64,000 nt of DNA from Acidobacteriota bacterium (GCA_003165315.1 PLSX01000112.1:1-64000); one strand, 5' to 3'. Shown: positions 1 through 9,987, counted from the first letter of the stretch. The notes: generated from the letters alone by a model not told the origin. A program made the numbers and translations.

Positions 1-214
1 ACTTAACATAGTAATACTAGGAGGGGGACGATTCCGGCTGCTGGGTTAAGAGGTGTTCCGCCCGGGTCTAAAATTAATGCATCCTTGAGGATTCGCTATG
101 CGTCCAATAGGATGGCTAAAGGACTTAGATCAAATCAGAGGGCGGTCAGGCGGGGCGAGCGAATCTGAATGCCTCAATCAGTATCAACAGAGTCAAGGAC
201 AGAGAGGTTGGCAA

Positions 215-1174
215 ATGCTGATAAAGAAGGTGTTGGAAACTGCTTCCTCGGAGATTACTCCGAAGTGGCTTTATATGAACCGTCGCAAATTCCTATCGGG
301 CGCACTTGGCGTGACGGCTGGAGCGATTGCGGGGAAAACACTGCAAGAATTGGTCCTGCCCCCGCAGCAAATCCTGGCGGGGACCAAGTTGAGCGTTGCC
401 GCCAAGAGCCCTTTTAGCACCACCGAGGCAGTAACATCCTACGAAGACGTAACGCATTACAATAATTTCTACGAGTTTGGCACCGGAAAAGAAGACCCTG
501 CCAAGAATGCGACCCATTTTCGCACCTCGCCGTGGAGTGTAAAAGTAAGCGGGCTAGTGGACAAGCCGCGGACTTTTTCCCTGGAAGAGTTACTGCAATT
601 GGCGCCCCTGGAAGAGCGGGTTTACCGTCATCGATGCGTCGAGGCATGGTCGATTGTTGTGCCGTGGATCGGCTACTCATTTAATGCTCTACTGAAGGAA
701 GTGGCGCCACAATCCAAGGCAAAATTCGTGGCGTTTGAAAGCTATTACAGCTCCAGCCAGATGCCCATGGCGAATTACGCGGGGATTCAGTTCCCCTACA
801 TTGAGGGTTTGCGGCTGGACGAAGCGATGCACCCTCTGGCTCTGCTCTGCTTTGGCATGTATGGGGAAACGTTGCCTAATCAGGATGGTGCGCCGGTTCG
901 CATGGTGCTGCCGTGGAAGTATGGCTTCAAGAGTATCAAATCACTGGTGCACATCAAGCTGGTGGAAAAGAAGCCGGATACGACTTGGAACCTCTCCGCT
1001 CCCAACGAATACGGATTCTACTCCAATGTCAATCCTCAAGTGGATCACCCCCGTTGGAGTCAGGCCAAAGAGCGGCGACTGGGGGACTTCTTTCGCCGTT
1101 CAACCCTTATGTTCAATGGTTACGATCAGGTTGCATCGTTGTACGCGGGCATGGACTTGAGGAAGAATTTCTAA
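215..1174 (+). CDS. msrP: MsrP, periplasmic protein-methionine-sulfoxide reductase, molybdopterin catalytic subunit
   Basis: Reduces methionine sulfoxide in oxidised periplasmic proteins, taking electrons from the membrane partner MsrQ. The protein is 319 aa from ATG 215, which follows AGAGAGG; an upstream in-frame ATG at 98 would add 39 residues with no family counterpart. A Tat-type twin arginine (NRRKFLSG, residues 22-29) fits export of a folded cofactor protein. The sulfite-oxidase-fold core follows closely the known E. coli order: YNNFYEFG, RCVEAWS with the molybdenum-ligand cysteine near residue 141, PWIGY, EGLRLDEAMHP, GAPVR, PWKYGFK, TTWNL, EYGFY.NVNP.VDHPRWSQ and the C-terminal DLR(K/E)NF. 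The stop codon directly abuts the msrQ start. Confidence 0.95.
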   Translation: MLIKKVLETASSEITPKWLYMNRRKFLSGALGVTAGAIAGKTLQELVLPPQQILAGTKLSVAAKSPFSTTEAVTSYEDVTHYNNFYEFGTGKEDPAKNATHFRTSPWSVKVSGLVDKPRTFSLEELLQLAPLEERVYRHRCVEAWSIVVPWIGYSFNALLKEVAPQSKAKFVAFESYYSSSQMPMANYAGIQFPYIEGLRLDEAMHPLALLCFGMYGETLPNQDGAPVRMVLPWKYGFKSIKSLVHIKLVEKKPDTTWNLSAPNEYGFYSNVNPQVDHPRWSQAKERRLGDFFRRSTLMFNGYDQVASLYAGMDLRKNF

Positions 1175-1861
1175 ATGGGTGAACGTTTGCGAAAACTTCT
1201 CAGCGCTAAATGGATCAAGTTGCCGGTGTTTGGTCTATGCCTCTTACCTCTTGGGCAATTGGGCTGGCGGGCCCTACACCACCATTTGACCGCCAACCCC
1301 ATTGAGTACATCACCCACCAGACGGGTGACTGGACGCTGATCTTTATTGTCGCCGCGCTGGCCGTCACCCCCCTCCGTAAAATGCTGGCGCTGCCTGAGT
1401 TGATTCGATTTCGCCGCATGCTGGGGTTGTTTGCCTTCTTTTACGGGCTGCTCCACTTCAGCACCTGGATTGGGCTGGATAAGTTCTTTGATTGGACGGA
1501 CATGCTGCGTGACGTTCGCAAGCGGCCATTCATCACTGTGGGATTCACCGGGTTCGTGCTGATGCTTCCTCTTGCTTTGACCTCCACGGCTGGTTGGATT
1601 CGCCGTTTGGGGGGAAGGCGCTGGTTGGCGTTGCACCGGCTGATTTACGTTACGGCAATCGCCGGGGTGGTGCATTACTACTGGCTGGTGAAGTCGGACG
1701 TGCGGAAGCCCCTGTTTTACGGAGAGCTGGTAGTTTTGCTTTTGGCGTTACGGGTGGGCTATTGGCTGGTCGCTAAGCGGGGGAAAATGGCTGGGAAGGT
1801 TCTGGAAACCAAGCTTACAACCGCGGAGACGGCACGAACTTCACACATTCCGCCACATTAA
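1175..1861 (+). CDS. msrQ: MsrQ, haem b membrane subunit of the MsrPQ system
   Basis: A 228-aa multi-span membrane protein of the ferric-reductase-like transmembrane family, which passes quinol-derived electrons to MsrP. Hydrophobic spans and the family phrases NPIEYITHQTGDWTL, VTPLR and RRMLGL..F.Y...H are visible, as are histidines in later spans (LHRLIYV, VHYYWLVK) that are candidate haem ligands. Its ATG follows the msrP TAA with no spacer, so the two are almost certainly co-translated. The stop codon overlaps the stop of the convergent dienelactone hydrolase gene by three bases through the palindrome TTAA. Confidence 0.93.
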   Translation: MGERLRKLLSAKWIKLPVFGLCLLPLGQLGWRALHHHLTANPIEYITHQTGDWTLIFIVAALAVTPLRKMLALPELIRFRRMLGLFAFFYGLLHFSTWIGLDKFFDWTDMLRDVRKRPFITVGFTGFVLMLPLALTSTAGWIRRLGGRRWLALHRLIYVTAIAGVVHYYWLVKSDVRKPLFYGELVVLLLALRVGYWLVAKRGKMAGKVLETKLTTAETARTSHIPPH

Positions 1862-2589
1862 GTCCTCAAATGACAGTTTAGGAAGGCGCGAGTTAGCGCC
1901 CAAGCCTGGTGCGCTGCGCCAGGATTATAACTGGGACGGGCGTCGCAGAAGAATCCATGATCGGCGTCAGCGAACTCGACGTTCACAAAAGGCTTGCCGG
2001 CTTTGCGTAAAGCTTCTGCCACCGATTGCGTTTGCTCCGGTCTAATGTGCTTGTCAAGGCCGCCCCAGAAGAAGAGTTGCGGGGCCTTCAAATCACGAGC
2101 TCGGTTGAGCGAGCCGGGAGTCATGGGGTTTGGCGCAATTCCGGCACCGTAGAAGGATATGGCAGCTCTAACTGGCAGGGTAGAATTGGCGAGGAAGGAC
2201 ACGCGTCCACCCAAGCAGAACCCGATGCAGGCGATGGGAATCTCGGGTGCGCCTACATTCGCGCGCAGCCAGACGTAGGCCGCGCGAGCGTCAGCATCGA
2301 GGTCCTGTTCCTTGAGGGCGCGTACGTGGGGCATGACCCCCTCAAAATTACCATAAGCACCTTCAAATCCTGGCGCGGTGCGGTGAAAGAGCTCCGGGGC
2401 AAGGGCATGGTACCCCTCGCGCGCAAAGCGTTCCGTAACATCACGGATATGCGCATTCACGCCGAAGGCTTCTTGAAAAACCAAGATTCCTGCCCGAGGG
2501 TCGCCTTCTTGTGGCCGGGCGAAGTACCCGCGCATGGCAGTTCCATCTGTAATTTGCAAATTGACCCAGTCCGTTCGAATTTCCGCCAT
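1858..2589 (-). CDS. Dienelactone hydrolase family protein (carboxymethylenebutenolidase-like)
   Basis: A cytoplasmic alpha/beta hydrolase of 243 aa, the usual length for the family. It carries the cysteine nucleophile elbow GFCLGGR (near residue 125), an aspartate in GGLDKHIRP and the histidine in DADHGFF, giving the Cys-Asp-His triad of dienelactone hydrolases. The N-terminal segment (EAFGVNAHIRDV, LAPELFHR) is typical. No aromatic-degradation genes are nearby, so the substrate cannot be inferred; many such proteins act on other lactones or esters. Translation starts at ATG 2589 after GGAGAG. The gene is monocistronic and convergent with msrPQ. Confidence 0.88.
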   Translation of the reverse strand: MAEIRTDWVNLQITDGTAMRGYFARPQEGDPRAGILVFQEAFGVNAHIRDVTERFAREGYHALAPELFHRTAPGFEGAYGNFEGVMPHVRALKEQDLDADARAAYVWLRANVGAPEIPIACIGFCLGGRVSFLANSTLPVRAAISFYGAGIAPNPMTPGSLNRARDLKAPQLFFWGGLDKHIRPEQTQSVAEALRKAGKPFVNVEFADADHGFFCDARPSYNPGAAHQAWALTRAFLNCHLRT

Positions 2590-2759
2590 ATCAGGCTCTC
2601 CAACTCTTAGCTCTCAAGAATGTCGAAAGCATCGTTTCCCGCCAGCATTTTCCATGCAGATTACACACCACGTCAACCTCATAATCATCTTAGAGCCTCT
2701 TGCAGAAACGAAAAGGTCGACATGGCTTTGCCGCGCACAGGGCAGTTACCCCAATTCCA

Positions 2760-5700
2760 TCAATTTCCCGGCATGCAAAGGTAGTTAATGACATCCGCGG
2801 CGGTTCCCGATAGCGAAATGCCCGATACGCTCACTGTGGGTGTGATTTGGTGTGTGCTGTTCGTAACGTCAAAGAAAACGCATACAGGGGCCGTTGTCCA
2901 TGCACCGCTTGCACCTGGGCCCTGACTAAATGTATAACCGCCCGAACCTGAAGAAAGGGTGATCACCCCTCGATTGTCCGTATTTGTGGTTGTGGCCACG
3001 TTATTAGCCGCAGCCGCCCCAATCGTCGTGGCCCGAAAAGTCCCCGACCACGCGCTGACCCCAGCATGATACAGGGTATTGTTGGCGACCCAAATTCCCG
3101 GAGCGCCAGTCGTCAAAGATGAGTCTGTCTCGCTCAAAACCGAGGTGCCGTTGTGATAGAGCGTAAGGGTGGTACCAGAGACCCCCAGTCCGATGGTGTC
3201 GGATAGTGCTATTGTGACAGAGGTAGTTCCAAGTGACGAGTAGGTGTTATTGACAAATTTTGCTATGGTGCATGTGGAGGTGCCCGCGGGGCCGACGCAG
3301 TAGCCAAAATAATAGTTAAGGCCGTTGAGTCCGCCCTGGGCAACCCTCACTGCCGCTCCTACCTTCGACTGATTATCCGCAAAGGCGCTGATCGTAACCG
3401 TCGAGGTTTGATTTGACGGGAAGGCATTCGCATTCCAGTATTCCAGATAGTTATTTGTCCCGGCGTTGTTGATCCCCGTGGGAGTCACCGCACTGCTGTA
3501 AAGCTGTAACGCCAACCCTCCCGCAGCGATGCTCCAGTTGCCCGCCAAGGGACTCTGATTGCCCGCATTAAAAGTCTGCGAATAAGTGACCGTTGAGGTC
3601 GTGCCACTGGGACTCCCAGAAATTGCGAACGCCGGAAGAATTGTTCTGTGCGTTGCGTCCGAATACACATAGGTGAGGCCACTGGCCGAGTCGAAAATTT
3701 GCAAACCACCCCACTTCGAGACTCCCTGCCAAACTCCCGAAGCATCAGGGTCACCGGCATTGGTACTTTTACCATTGATGACCGTGCGCGTCCCCAGGTC
3801 CGAAATCACGGCATGGGGTTCATTGATAGTGACGTCTGCTGCGCCACTTTGAACGCAGATGTCCGTGGGGTTGTTGTAGTATGTGTTTGGCCCGATTTTA
3901 GAGCCGGAAGCATTCGCCGTTACAACCAGGCCACACGCTCCGGTATTGATGGAGCTACTGCCAATTTCATTTCCCACCACGACGATCCGCGCGGCATCAA
4001 TGATGACGTTGCTGATTCCACCGGCGTTAGCGTCTGGGTCGCTGAACCGGTTCGCCGCAATGATTGAATCAGGAGAAGCATCATAGACATTTGCAGGATG
4101 CGCTGAAGTCGCACAGCCATCTGCCTCGCAAGTGCGGAGAACGTCATTGCCAATTATGCTAAAGTGATAGCCGCTCGTGTCGGACACATAGATGCCGTTG
4201 TACTGGCTGTCCGTCGCAATGGAGCCTTCAACTCGACCCCAATAAAAAGGGCCACCGTTAAAATAGAAACCATACCCAGCATTGACTGAATAGCTGTCTC
4301 TGACCTGGATATAATCGCCTGCCGTGGCATAAACTGAATAACCGCAATCCGTGAATCTAACGTGTTCAACCCACGTGGTATCCGCCGGCCCCAGGCTGCC
4401 GATGCAAGCTCCGTTGGTGGGGGCCTCACCATAACCCACAAGGTATAAGTCTTTGAGAGTGATGCCGCCAGGGCGGACGGTAATGCTCGTAGCATTGACA
4501 TCAATTAAGTCAGTGTTGCTGCCGTTGCCCACGATGCGAGTTCCCCATGTCCCAATGGACTGCGCATTAGGCTGCTTGGGGAAACCAGTCGCCATGCCCT
4601 GAATCGTAATAGCGGAATCCTGTGCATTGTTGCTGAAAACGATGGGCGTTGAGACGTTAAATTCACATGGAGGCAGGGTCACAGAACCACCCGAGGAGAA
4701 TCCTTCGAAGCCCGCAATTGCCGTCTGGATGCCCGCAGTATTGTCTGTGTTTGTGTAGCCGTTATTACAACTACCAGACTCATTGGCCAGCAATTGAGGT
4801 TGCAGTACGTTCGGAATCGCGACAACTTGCGAAGATTGATTCGTGACCACCGGAGCCCCGGCGGGCACCGAAGCGCCGTTGACTTTACCCACGCTGGTAG
4901 CGCCTTGAGTTCCCGACACATCTCCAGAAAGACTGCCGCTGAAGTTTGTGGCCAGAGTAGCAGTGGCGGCGTTGCCGTTATATGAACCACCGGTGACCTC
5001 AAACCGCTGGACTCCACCCGATGAGTTCACGGGTGTAACGATCAAGCCGGCGGCGTTCGTTGTGCTCGTTGAAAAATTCAATGTGGTCTGGGATGTGTTA
5101 TTGGTTCCATTGGTCTGAATCGCGACACTGGGGCTGCAAACGCTTCCCGTGCCGCTTAAACTCCCTGCCGCACTAAGCTGAGCACACTGAGGTCCACCCG
5201 ATGCGAGATAGAAGAATGTGGGCAGACCAGCTACGGTCAAATCCCCAGTAGTGTTGCGTGTCGGCGCATTGTAGGCAGAAGTCGAAGTGCCCGTATCCAT
5301 TGCGGCGCCTGGCCCGATTCGCACATTTGTATAGAGGCTGGTGGAGGTATTTGATTTCAGAATGTCCCACGTCGCATTAGACCAAGGGTCGGTCCCACCG
5401 GCAATGGCGGAGGGAACCTGAATCAAATTGTAATTGGTCGAATTGGGATTAGTGATAACTGTGGCAAAGCTGCCTGCGCTGGGAAGAGTCACACCGCCAT
5501 TGATATGGGCAACAAGGTAATGAGGTACCACGGAGCACAGGCTGGGATTTGCCGTGCAATAACCGGCGGGCATCGGCGTTAATGTGGGGGCGGCAGGCGT
5601 GGGAAGCTGGTTAAAGGCGTTCGGGCCATACGTGGTAATTCCCGACATTGAATAGAGGGAGCCCAAGCGAAGGTTAAGATGCCCACAATACCCATACGTC

Positions 5701-8600
5701 GAGCACTCATTCCCCCCCGAAGGAATGTCGAGTGATGCGCCATTGACAATCGAGGTTGGATTTCCAGGATTGAAGTAATTAAGGTTTAGACTTCCAATTG
5801 GCTGCCCGTATCCAGGCTGGCGCGTATCGCTCCCCGAGGTAAAGTTAATACCCTGGGGGCCGACAGGGACGTAATAAGGCGCTGTCCCCGCATATCCGGC
5901 GCGATTGTTCGGATACAGCGAGATTGTGTTCGATGTTGCGCCGTTCACGATGTAATCAAGGTCTTCGATTGTGGGGTTAAGCCCGATAACACCAGTAACA
6001 ACGTTGGTTTTTGCCCCGGCGTTCACGACCACAAAAGCCGAATTGCCGTTTACACCATTTCCCGAATACATCTCCCACGTTACACTTCCATCAGAGGTTT
6101 TTGTACCTTCGGTTGTTGGCCAGCTTGGAACTGTACTCCCCGACGTGGTGGAATAACCGGCTGAATCCGGCGTTACGTCGATTTCACAGTTCGTACCGTC
6201 CCATATTACAGCGCCCCTTCCATAGGCAGTATTAGCCGCCCAGCCTGCACGTCCGTTACAATAAACGTTCTCATCGTCGCCGCTCAGAGTCAACGTGGAC
6301 GCTTGAGACGACGCGAACACTGCCAGGTTGTCGCCTTCATAATCCTGCACGCCGTCGTAGACGTTGTTATAACCACCCGACCCCGAATTCAAATAATCGC
6401 CGGTCCCGTTCCCTCCTCCCCCGTAAACGTTATCGAAGATGTGATTTGAGTTTGCCTGCCCTCCATAGGGGGTATCGTCCAGTACAGTTCCAGCCCAAAA
6501 GTTTGAGTTCGGATTTTCGTTAAAGGTGTTATTCCAAATCCGATTCCAATATCCCGTTGTCAAGATTCCAGTCACGCAATCAAAGGTATTATCATGAATA
6601 TTCGCACTGAGTGATCCCCCCGACGTGTCAAGAAAATCGATGCAGGGGCCGATCCCGGAATTGGAGATTTCGAGGTTTTCAATATCAATTGCACTCGGGG
6701 CGCTTCCTGAATTTACTCCGATAACTGTCGCGGTCGAGTCATTACCGGTGATAATTGTGGAGGCCTTGCCCTGTCCTATGAGCCGACCATTGGTTCCCAC
6801 CTCGATCTGCATGCCACTCGCCCTCGTAAGGGTTAACATGCCAGCGAGCAAAATCGTAATAGGCTGATTTGCAGTGCTGAAAAGCACGTTTTCCCCTAAA
6901 GTCTGCGAGCCACTCAGCCCCCGAGCGTCTATTACGCAGCCATTGGAGGGGCATGCCGCGATGGCGGCGTTGATTTTTGACCCGAAGTCCGCACCCGCTT
7001 GCAGGCTTGCATCGATTACTGTCGTGCCGTTGCCCAAACCCGTGGAAGACCCACCGGTGGCGGCCGCACAAATCGGCGCGCCCGCCGTGGAAATCTGACT
7101 CAGGAACTGGCCGGTCGAGCAAGTTACGGATTTAATTCCTCCCAATGTACTGGCGGCGGGAGTGGGAAGGTCGGCTCCGATCAACGCGCGAAATGTGGGG
7201 ACCGCAGCGCTACCGGATGCAGGCCCCGCCATGAATAGATTGGCACTCTGATTCGCCAAAGATGCCGTTAACGTCCCGGACCCGGTCACTGGCGAACCGG
7301 AAACCGAAAATATGGAGGGCATCGCGAGCCCGACGTTGGTAACTGTTCCGTTCCCTGTACTACAGGAGCCCCAGACCGGATCCGTGCCATTCGAGGTCAG
7401 ACATTGGCCGTTAGCGCCTTTGGCGAGACGGGTATTTGCGGAAGAATGATAGTAAAGAATATCGCCCTCTGTCGTAAGCGGCGAAAGCGCATTGAAAGCG
7501 GATGATGCTGTGGTTTGCCCCGTGCCGCCTTGTGAAATAGCCGCCGTCCCGCTGACGTTGCCAAACGTTGGTTGAATCCATGCGGGCAGCCCGCCGCTGA
7601 TTCCCAGGAATTGATTTGTCCTCCCAATGGGCAGTCGTGACAGGGCAGGCGCCGAGTTCGCAAAAATAAGATCACCCGCCGAAGTGAGGGGTGTTTGCCC
7701 TAGGGTCAAAGAACCCGAAAGGTTTCCGAATCCAGGCTGCTGGCAGTTGGCATTGCCGCTGGTGGAAATCCCTGTGGCCCAGTTGTTGCTGCTGCACTGA
7801 GTGGGAGGGGATGCCAAGGCCGTGGCCGTTGCGGCATTGCCCGTCGTGCTGCTGAATAATGTCGCAGGCAAGTCGCCCGGCGCCAGTGCGCGGAATGTTG
7901 GCGTGGCCGCCTGTCCTGAGCCCGGACCCGCCAAAACCGTGTTGGCCGTCTGGGTGAGCAGTTGCGGTGCCAGCGTTCCGTTCGATGTGATTGGAGATCC
8001 TGAAACGGTTGGGCTGAAGATGATGCCATCGCCTGTCATCCCCACGCTGGTCACGGATCCGGAACCGCCAGCGCCACCCGAAACGAACAGTGTACGGTCG
8101 TCAGTGATGGAGGAAATCGCCGTGCCATTGGTGACGACCGTAGCGATGGGGATGGTTGTTGCACTGAAGCCGGTGGTATTTGATGCCGGCACACAATTGT
8201 TGGAAGTGTTGAGGTACACATAGTTCGTTGCACTGGGTGCAAGAGTCAGCGTGCCGCCGGCATAAGTGATAACGATATTGCTGCAAACCGCCGTTCCCGG
8301 CGCCAAATTCAGGGTCAGGTTTGAGCCGGCGGTCGGCCAGTACCCCGGCCCGAACCCTTGCACATATTTCGCATTGACAGGGAAAAGCTCCTGGACTGCT
8401 TGTGTCTGAGGCTGCTGGGCAAACCCGGCAGGCAGAAGGCAATAAGCGGTCAGCAGCACACACAAGACAATGCTCGTAATAAAGGACTTGTGATTTTGGC
8501 ACTCAGTCCCCACATCACATCCTTCATTTTTACGTCTGGATCCTGACTCCCGACTCCGATAAGCTGACTTTTGAATTCTGATTTCTGTGTTTTTTACCAT
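2760..8600 (-). CDS. Giant tail-fibre-like protein with two beta-helix regions and an export-type N-terminus
   Basis: A 1946-aa protein, the last gene of the phage block. ATG 8600 overlaps the previous stop (ATGGTAA), which suggests coupling; a GTG at 8513 after GAAGGA is an alternative. The first ~30 residues are word-repeat sequence, followed by a hydrophobic Sec-like stretch ending LPAGFAQQ. Next come repeated tail-fibre modules (GTLTxxLxxQxAN..AGPxSGxAAxPTFRAL, about residues 210-520), then a pectate-lyase-like beta-helix region rich in N and G, a second GDGxxD-like beta-helix region around residues 1270-1650, and a C-terminal lectin/jelly-roll-like part. It probably contacts the host surface. 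The export signal is odd for a tail fibre, so a secreted adhesin cannot be excluded. Confidence 0.7.
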   Translation of the reverse strand: MVKNTEIRIQKSAYRSRESGSRRKNEGCDVGTECQNHKSFITSIVLCVLLTAYCLLPAGFAQQPQTQAVQELFPVNAKYVQGFGPGYWPTAGSNLTLNLAPGTAVCSNIVITYAGGTLTLAPSATNYVYLNTSNNCVPASNTTGFSATTIPIATVVTNGTAISSITDDRTLFVSGGAGGSGSVTSVGMTGDGIIFSPTVSGSPITSNGTLAPQLLTQTANTVLAGPGSGQAATPTFRALAPGDLPATLFSSTTGNAATATALASPPTQCSSNNWATGISTSGNANCQQPGFGNLSGSLTLGQTPLTSAGDLIFANSAPALSRLPIGRTNQFLGISGGLPAWIQPTFGNVSGTAAISQGGTGQTTASSAFNALSPLTTEGDILYYHSSANTRLAKGANGQCLTSNGTDPVWGSCSTGNGTVTNVGLAMPSIFSVSGSPVTGSGTLTASLANQSANLFMAGPASGSAAVPTFRALIGADLPTPAASTLGGIKSVTCSTGQFLSQISTAGAPICAAATGGSSTGLGNGTTVIDASLQAGADFGSKINAAIAACPSNGCVIDARGLSGSQTLGENVLFSTANQPITILLAGMLTLTRASGMQIEVGTNGRLIGQGKASTIITGNDSTATVIGVNSGSAPSAIDIENLEISNSGIGPCIDFLDTSGGSLSANIHDNTFDCVTGILTTGYWNRIWNNTFNENPNSNFWAGTVLDDTPYGGQANSNHIFDNVYGGGGNGTGDYLNSGSGGYNNVYDGVQDYEGDNLAVFASSQASTLTLSGDDENVYCNGRAGWAANTAYGRGAVIWDGTNCEIDVTPDSAGYSTTSGSTVPSWPTTEGTKTSDGSVTWEMYSGNGVNGNSAFVVVNAGAKTNVVTGVIGLNPTIEDLDYIVNGATSNTISLYPNNRAGYAGTAPYYVPVGPQGINFTSGSDTRQPGYGQPIGSLNLNYFNPGNPTSIVNGASLDIPSGGNECSTYGYCGHLNLRLGSLYSMSGITTYGPNAFNQLPTPAAPTLTPMPAGYCTANPSLCSVVPHYLVAHINGGVTLPSAGSFATVITNPNSTNYNLIQVPSAIAGGTDPWSNATWDILKSNTSTSLYTNVRIGPGAAMDTGTSTSAYNAPTRNTTGDLTVAGLPTFFYLASGGPQCAQLSAAGSLSGTGSVCSPSVAIQTNGTNNTSQTTLNFSTSTTNAAGLIVTPVNSSGGVQRFEVTGGSYNGNAATATLATNFSGSLSGDVSGTQGATSVGKVNGASVPAGAPVVTNQSSQVVAIPNVLQPQLLANESGSCNNGYTNTDNTAGIQTAIAGFEGFSSGGSVTLPPCEFNVSTPIVFSNNAQDSAITIQGMATGFPKQPNAQSIGTWGTRIVGNGSNTDLIDVNATSITVRPGGITLKDLYLVGYGEAPTNGACIGSLGPADTTWVEHVRFTDCGYSVYATAGDYIQVRDSYSVNAGYGFYFNGGPFYWGRVEGSIATDSQYNGIYVSDTSGYHFSIIGNDVLRTCEADGCATSAHPANVYDASPDSIIAANRFSDPDANAGGISNVIIDAARIVVVGNEIGSSSINTGACGLVVTANASGSKIGPNTYYNNPTDICVQSGAADVTINEPHAVISDLGTRTVINGKSTNAGDPDASGVWQGVSKWGGLQIFDSASGLTYVYSDATHRTILPAFAISGSPSGTTSTVTYSQTFNAGNQSPLAGNWSIAAGGLALQLYSSAVTPTGINNAGTNNYLEYWNANAFPSNQTSTVTISAFADNQSKVGAAVRVAQGGLNGLNYYFGYCVGPAGTSTCTIAKFVNNTYSSLGTTSVTIALSDTIGLGVSGTTLTLYHNGTSVLSETDSSLTTGAPGIWVANNTLYHAGVSAWSGTFRATTIGAAAANNVATTTNTDNRGVITLSSGSGGYTFSQGPGASGAWTTAPVCVFFDVTNSTHQITPTVSVSGISLSGTAADVINYLCMPGN

Positions 8601-9250
8601 ACTTGCACCTTTGCGGTTACCCCAGCGTCGGAGGCAACAAGATAGAGGTTTACGTCGTCCACGTCCGTGGGCGATTGCCACCAGATGGCGCCCGGACTGG
8701 TCATTCGGATTTGCGCCCCAATGGGAACACGTCCCAGCAAATGCGGCACGGTAAAGTTGCCAGGACCCAAGGGCGTCACCGGAAGCTGGCCGAAGAGGTT
8801 CGTCGCTTGAGTCACGTTGGTGACTTGCGCCGCATTCGTCACAATGATGCCAATGAAGGCATCCCCCGGTGTCAGTGCGGCAAGAACAGGCCGGTAGTAG
8901 TAACTGCTGGGCCAGTTCTCCTGTTGATAAAACAGGTAGGAGGTTGAATTCGTGGGTGCCGCATCGAGGGTGAGGTCGGTGGGTGCGTACCGCGTGCCGT
9001 TAGCGTAGAGAATTCCATTCGTTACGCCGGGATAAAGTGAATTTGAGGTTGCGAGCTGAAAGCCGCTCACCACCCCGTTTAATCCCAGGTCTCCCACCAG
9101 CGTGTCCGCAACCGACGCCAGGTCGCTCAAGAACGCAACATTGGCGTCGAGTAGTGCCATGTTGCCGTCCATGTCCGATTCGTATTGAGTTATTCCATGC
9201 TGCGGCTGGACAAAACCCTTTCGCGGTAGGATCGTTCTTACGATAGCCAT
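8594..9250 (-). CDS. Phage tail protein upstream of the fibre (possible fibre connector)
   Basis: A 218-aa protein starting MAIVRTILPRKGF after AGAGGTG. The N-terminus (QHGITQYESDMDGNMALLDANVAFL) is a helical segment, followed by small beta-rich repeats and LLGRVPIGAQIRMTSPGAIWWQSPTDVDDVNLYL, a pattern often seen in phage tail or baseplate-edge proteins. No catalytic motif is visible. The stop codon overlaps the ATG of the giant fibre gene, which supports a linked role such as fibre attachment. The specific function is inferred from position. Confidence 0.6.
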   Translation of the reverse strand: MAIVRTILPRKGFVQPQHGITQYESDMDGNMALLDANVAFLSDLASVADTLVGDLGLNGVVSGFQLATSNSLYPGVTNGILYANGTRYAPTDLTLDAAPTNSTSYLFYQQENWPSSYYYRPVLAALTPGDAFIGIIVTNAAQVTNVTQATNLFGQLPVTPLGPGNFTVPHLLGRVPIGAQIRMTSPGAIWWQSPTDVDDVNLYLVASDAGVTAKVQVW

Positions 9251-9265
9251 TCGAGCACCTCTTTA

Positions 9266-9360
9266 ATTGCCGATTGCGGATTGACGATGGCGCAAGATCG
9301 ATTGGCGAACTGCCTTTTAATCGGCAACCGAATATCGAAAATCGTCAATTTTTCAGTCTC
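9266..9360. repeat. Inverted word-repeat spacer (GATTG/CAATC type)
   Basis: A gene junction filled with degenerate copies of a short word: ATTGCCGATTGCGGATTGACGA on one side and the complementary ATCGAAAATCGTCAATTTTTC on the other. The transcript could fold into an imperfect hairpin between the two flanking tail genes. The right part runs into the last codons of the 166-aa gene. Confidence 0.6.
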
Positions 9361-9850
9361 CACTTACCCCGGCAGGCAGGTTGACACTGAGCCGTTGGCA
9401 AATTGCCATGACCTTTGCCGTACCTTGATTCTCGGCTCCGCTGGTCGACCAATAGGTTTGAATCACGACCCTGCCACTTGAATCATTGACGTCGAGTTGA
9501 TATGGGCAGACAACCAGGCTGCCTTGGCCAGGGTCGCTATTGGCAAGGGCAGGCGGGGTGGCTTGCCCTGGAACATAACCCGCCGCTGGCGAACGGGAAG
9601 AATACAGAATGGGGATAAACAGACACTCCGCGTAGCTGTAGGCGTAGCCATCCACGGGTGAGACCGGCGGGGAAACGGTGTCGCCCGGACCGTAAAATCC
9701 TATATATATGACCTCGCACCTGACTGCCCCGAACTTGGCATTGTGTGAAATCTTCGCCAGGGCGTAATCCGTAAGCGGTTGGCCGCCGGCAATCGTCGAG
9801 TCGGCTAAATCAAAGAACCCCGGAATCGAACTCATCAGCATTTGGGACAT
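9353..9850 (-). CDS. Phage tail-region protein of unknown function
   Basis: A 165-aa protein from ATG 9850 after a strong GGAGG; an upstream start at 9862 is less likely. It contains no motif I recognise. It is polar and beta-rich, with paired cysteines (AECLFIPIL, VVCPYQLDV, AICQRLSV). It lies between the hub-like protein and the fibre genes and has word-repeat spacers on both sides. A baseplate or fibre-assembly role is plausible by position only. Confidence 0.5.
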   Translation of the reverse strand: MSQMLMSSIPGFFDLADSTIAGGQPLTDYALAKISHNAKFGAVRCEVIYIGFYGPGDTVSPPVSPVDGYAYSYAECLFIPILYSSRSPAAGYVPGQATPPALANSDPGQGSLVVCPYQLDVNDSSGRVVIQTYWSTSGAENQGTAKVMAICQRLSVNLPAGVSGD

Positions 9851-9862
9851 GAGAACCTCCAA

Positions 9863-9986
9863 AAGGTGCCAAGTGCCAGATATCAGGCGTCAGGGAAACA
9901 ATCTGGTATCAGGCCAGCGTCAGTGGGTTCCCATGCACCTGAAACCTGAAATCCTCTTTTCTGACACCTGGCACCTGACACCTGCT
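9863..9986. repeat. Inverted word-repeat spacer (AGGTGCCAAGTGCCAG / CTGACACCTGG)
   Basis: The left arm carries GGTGCCAAGTGCCAGATATC; the right arm carries the complementary words CTGACACCTGGCACCTGACA. About 55 bases of less regular sequence separate the arms. The same CTGACACCTG word recurs at 15246-15330, 30190-30474 and 31350-31490. Confidence 0.7.
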
Positions 9987-9987
9987 T

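Noticed and set aside
1-214. Gene or promoter at the left edge
   Set aside because: No frame with a family pattern was found apart from the in-frame extension of msrP (98-214). No convincing -35/-10 pair was seen.
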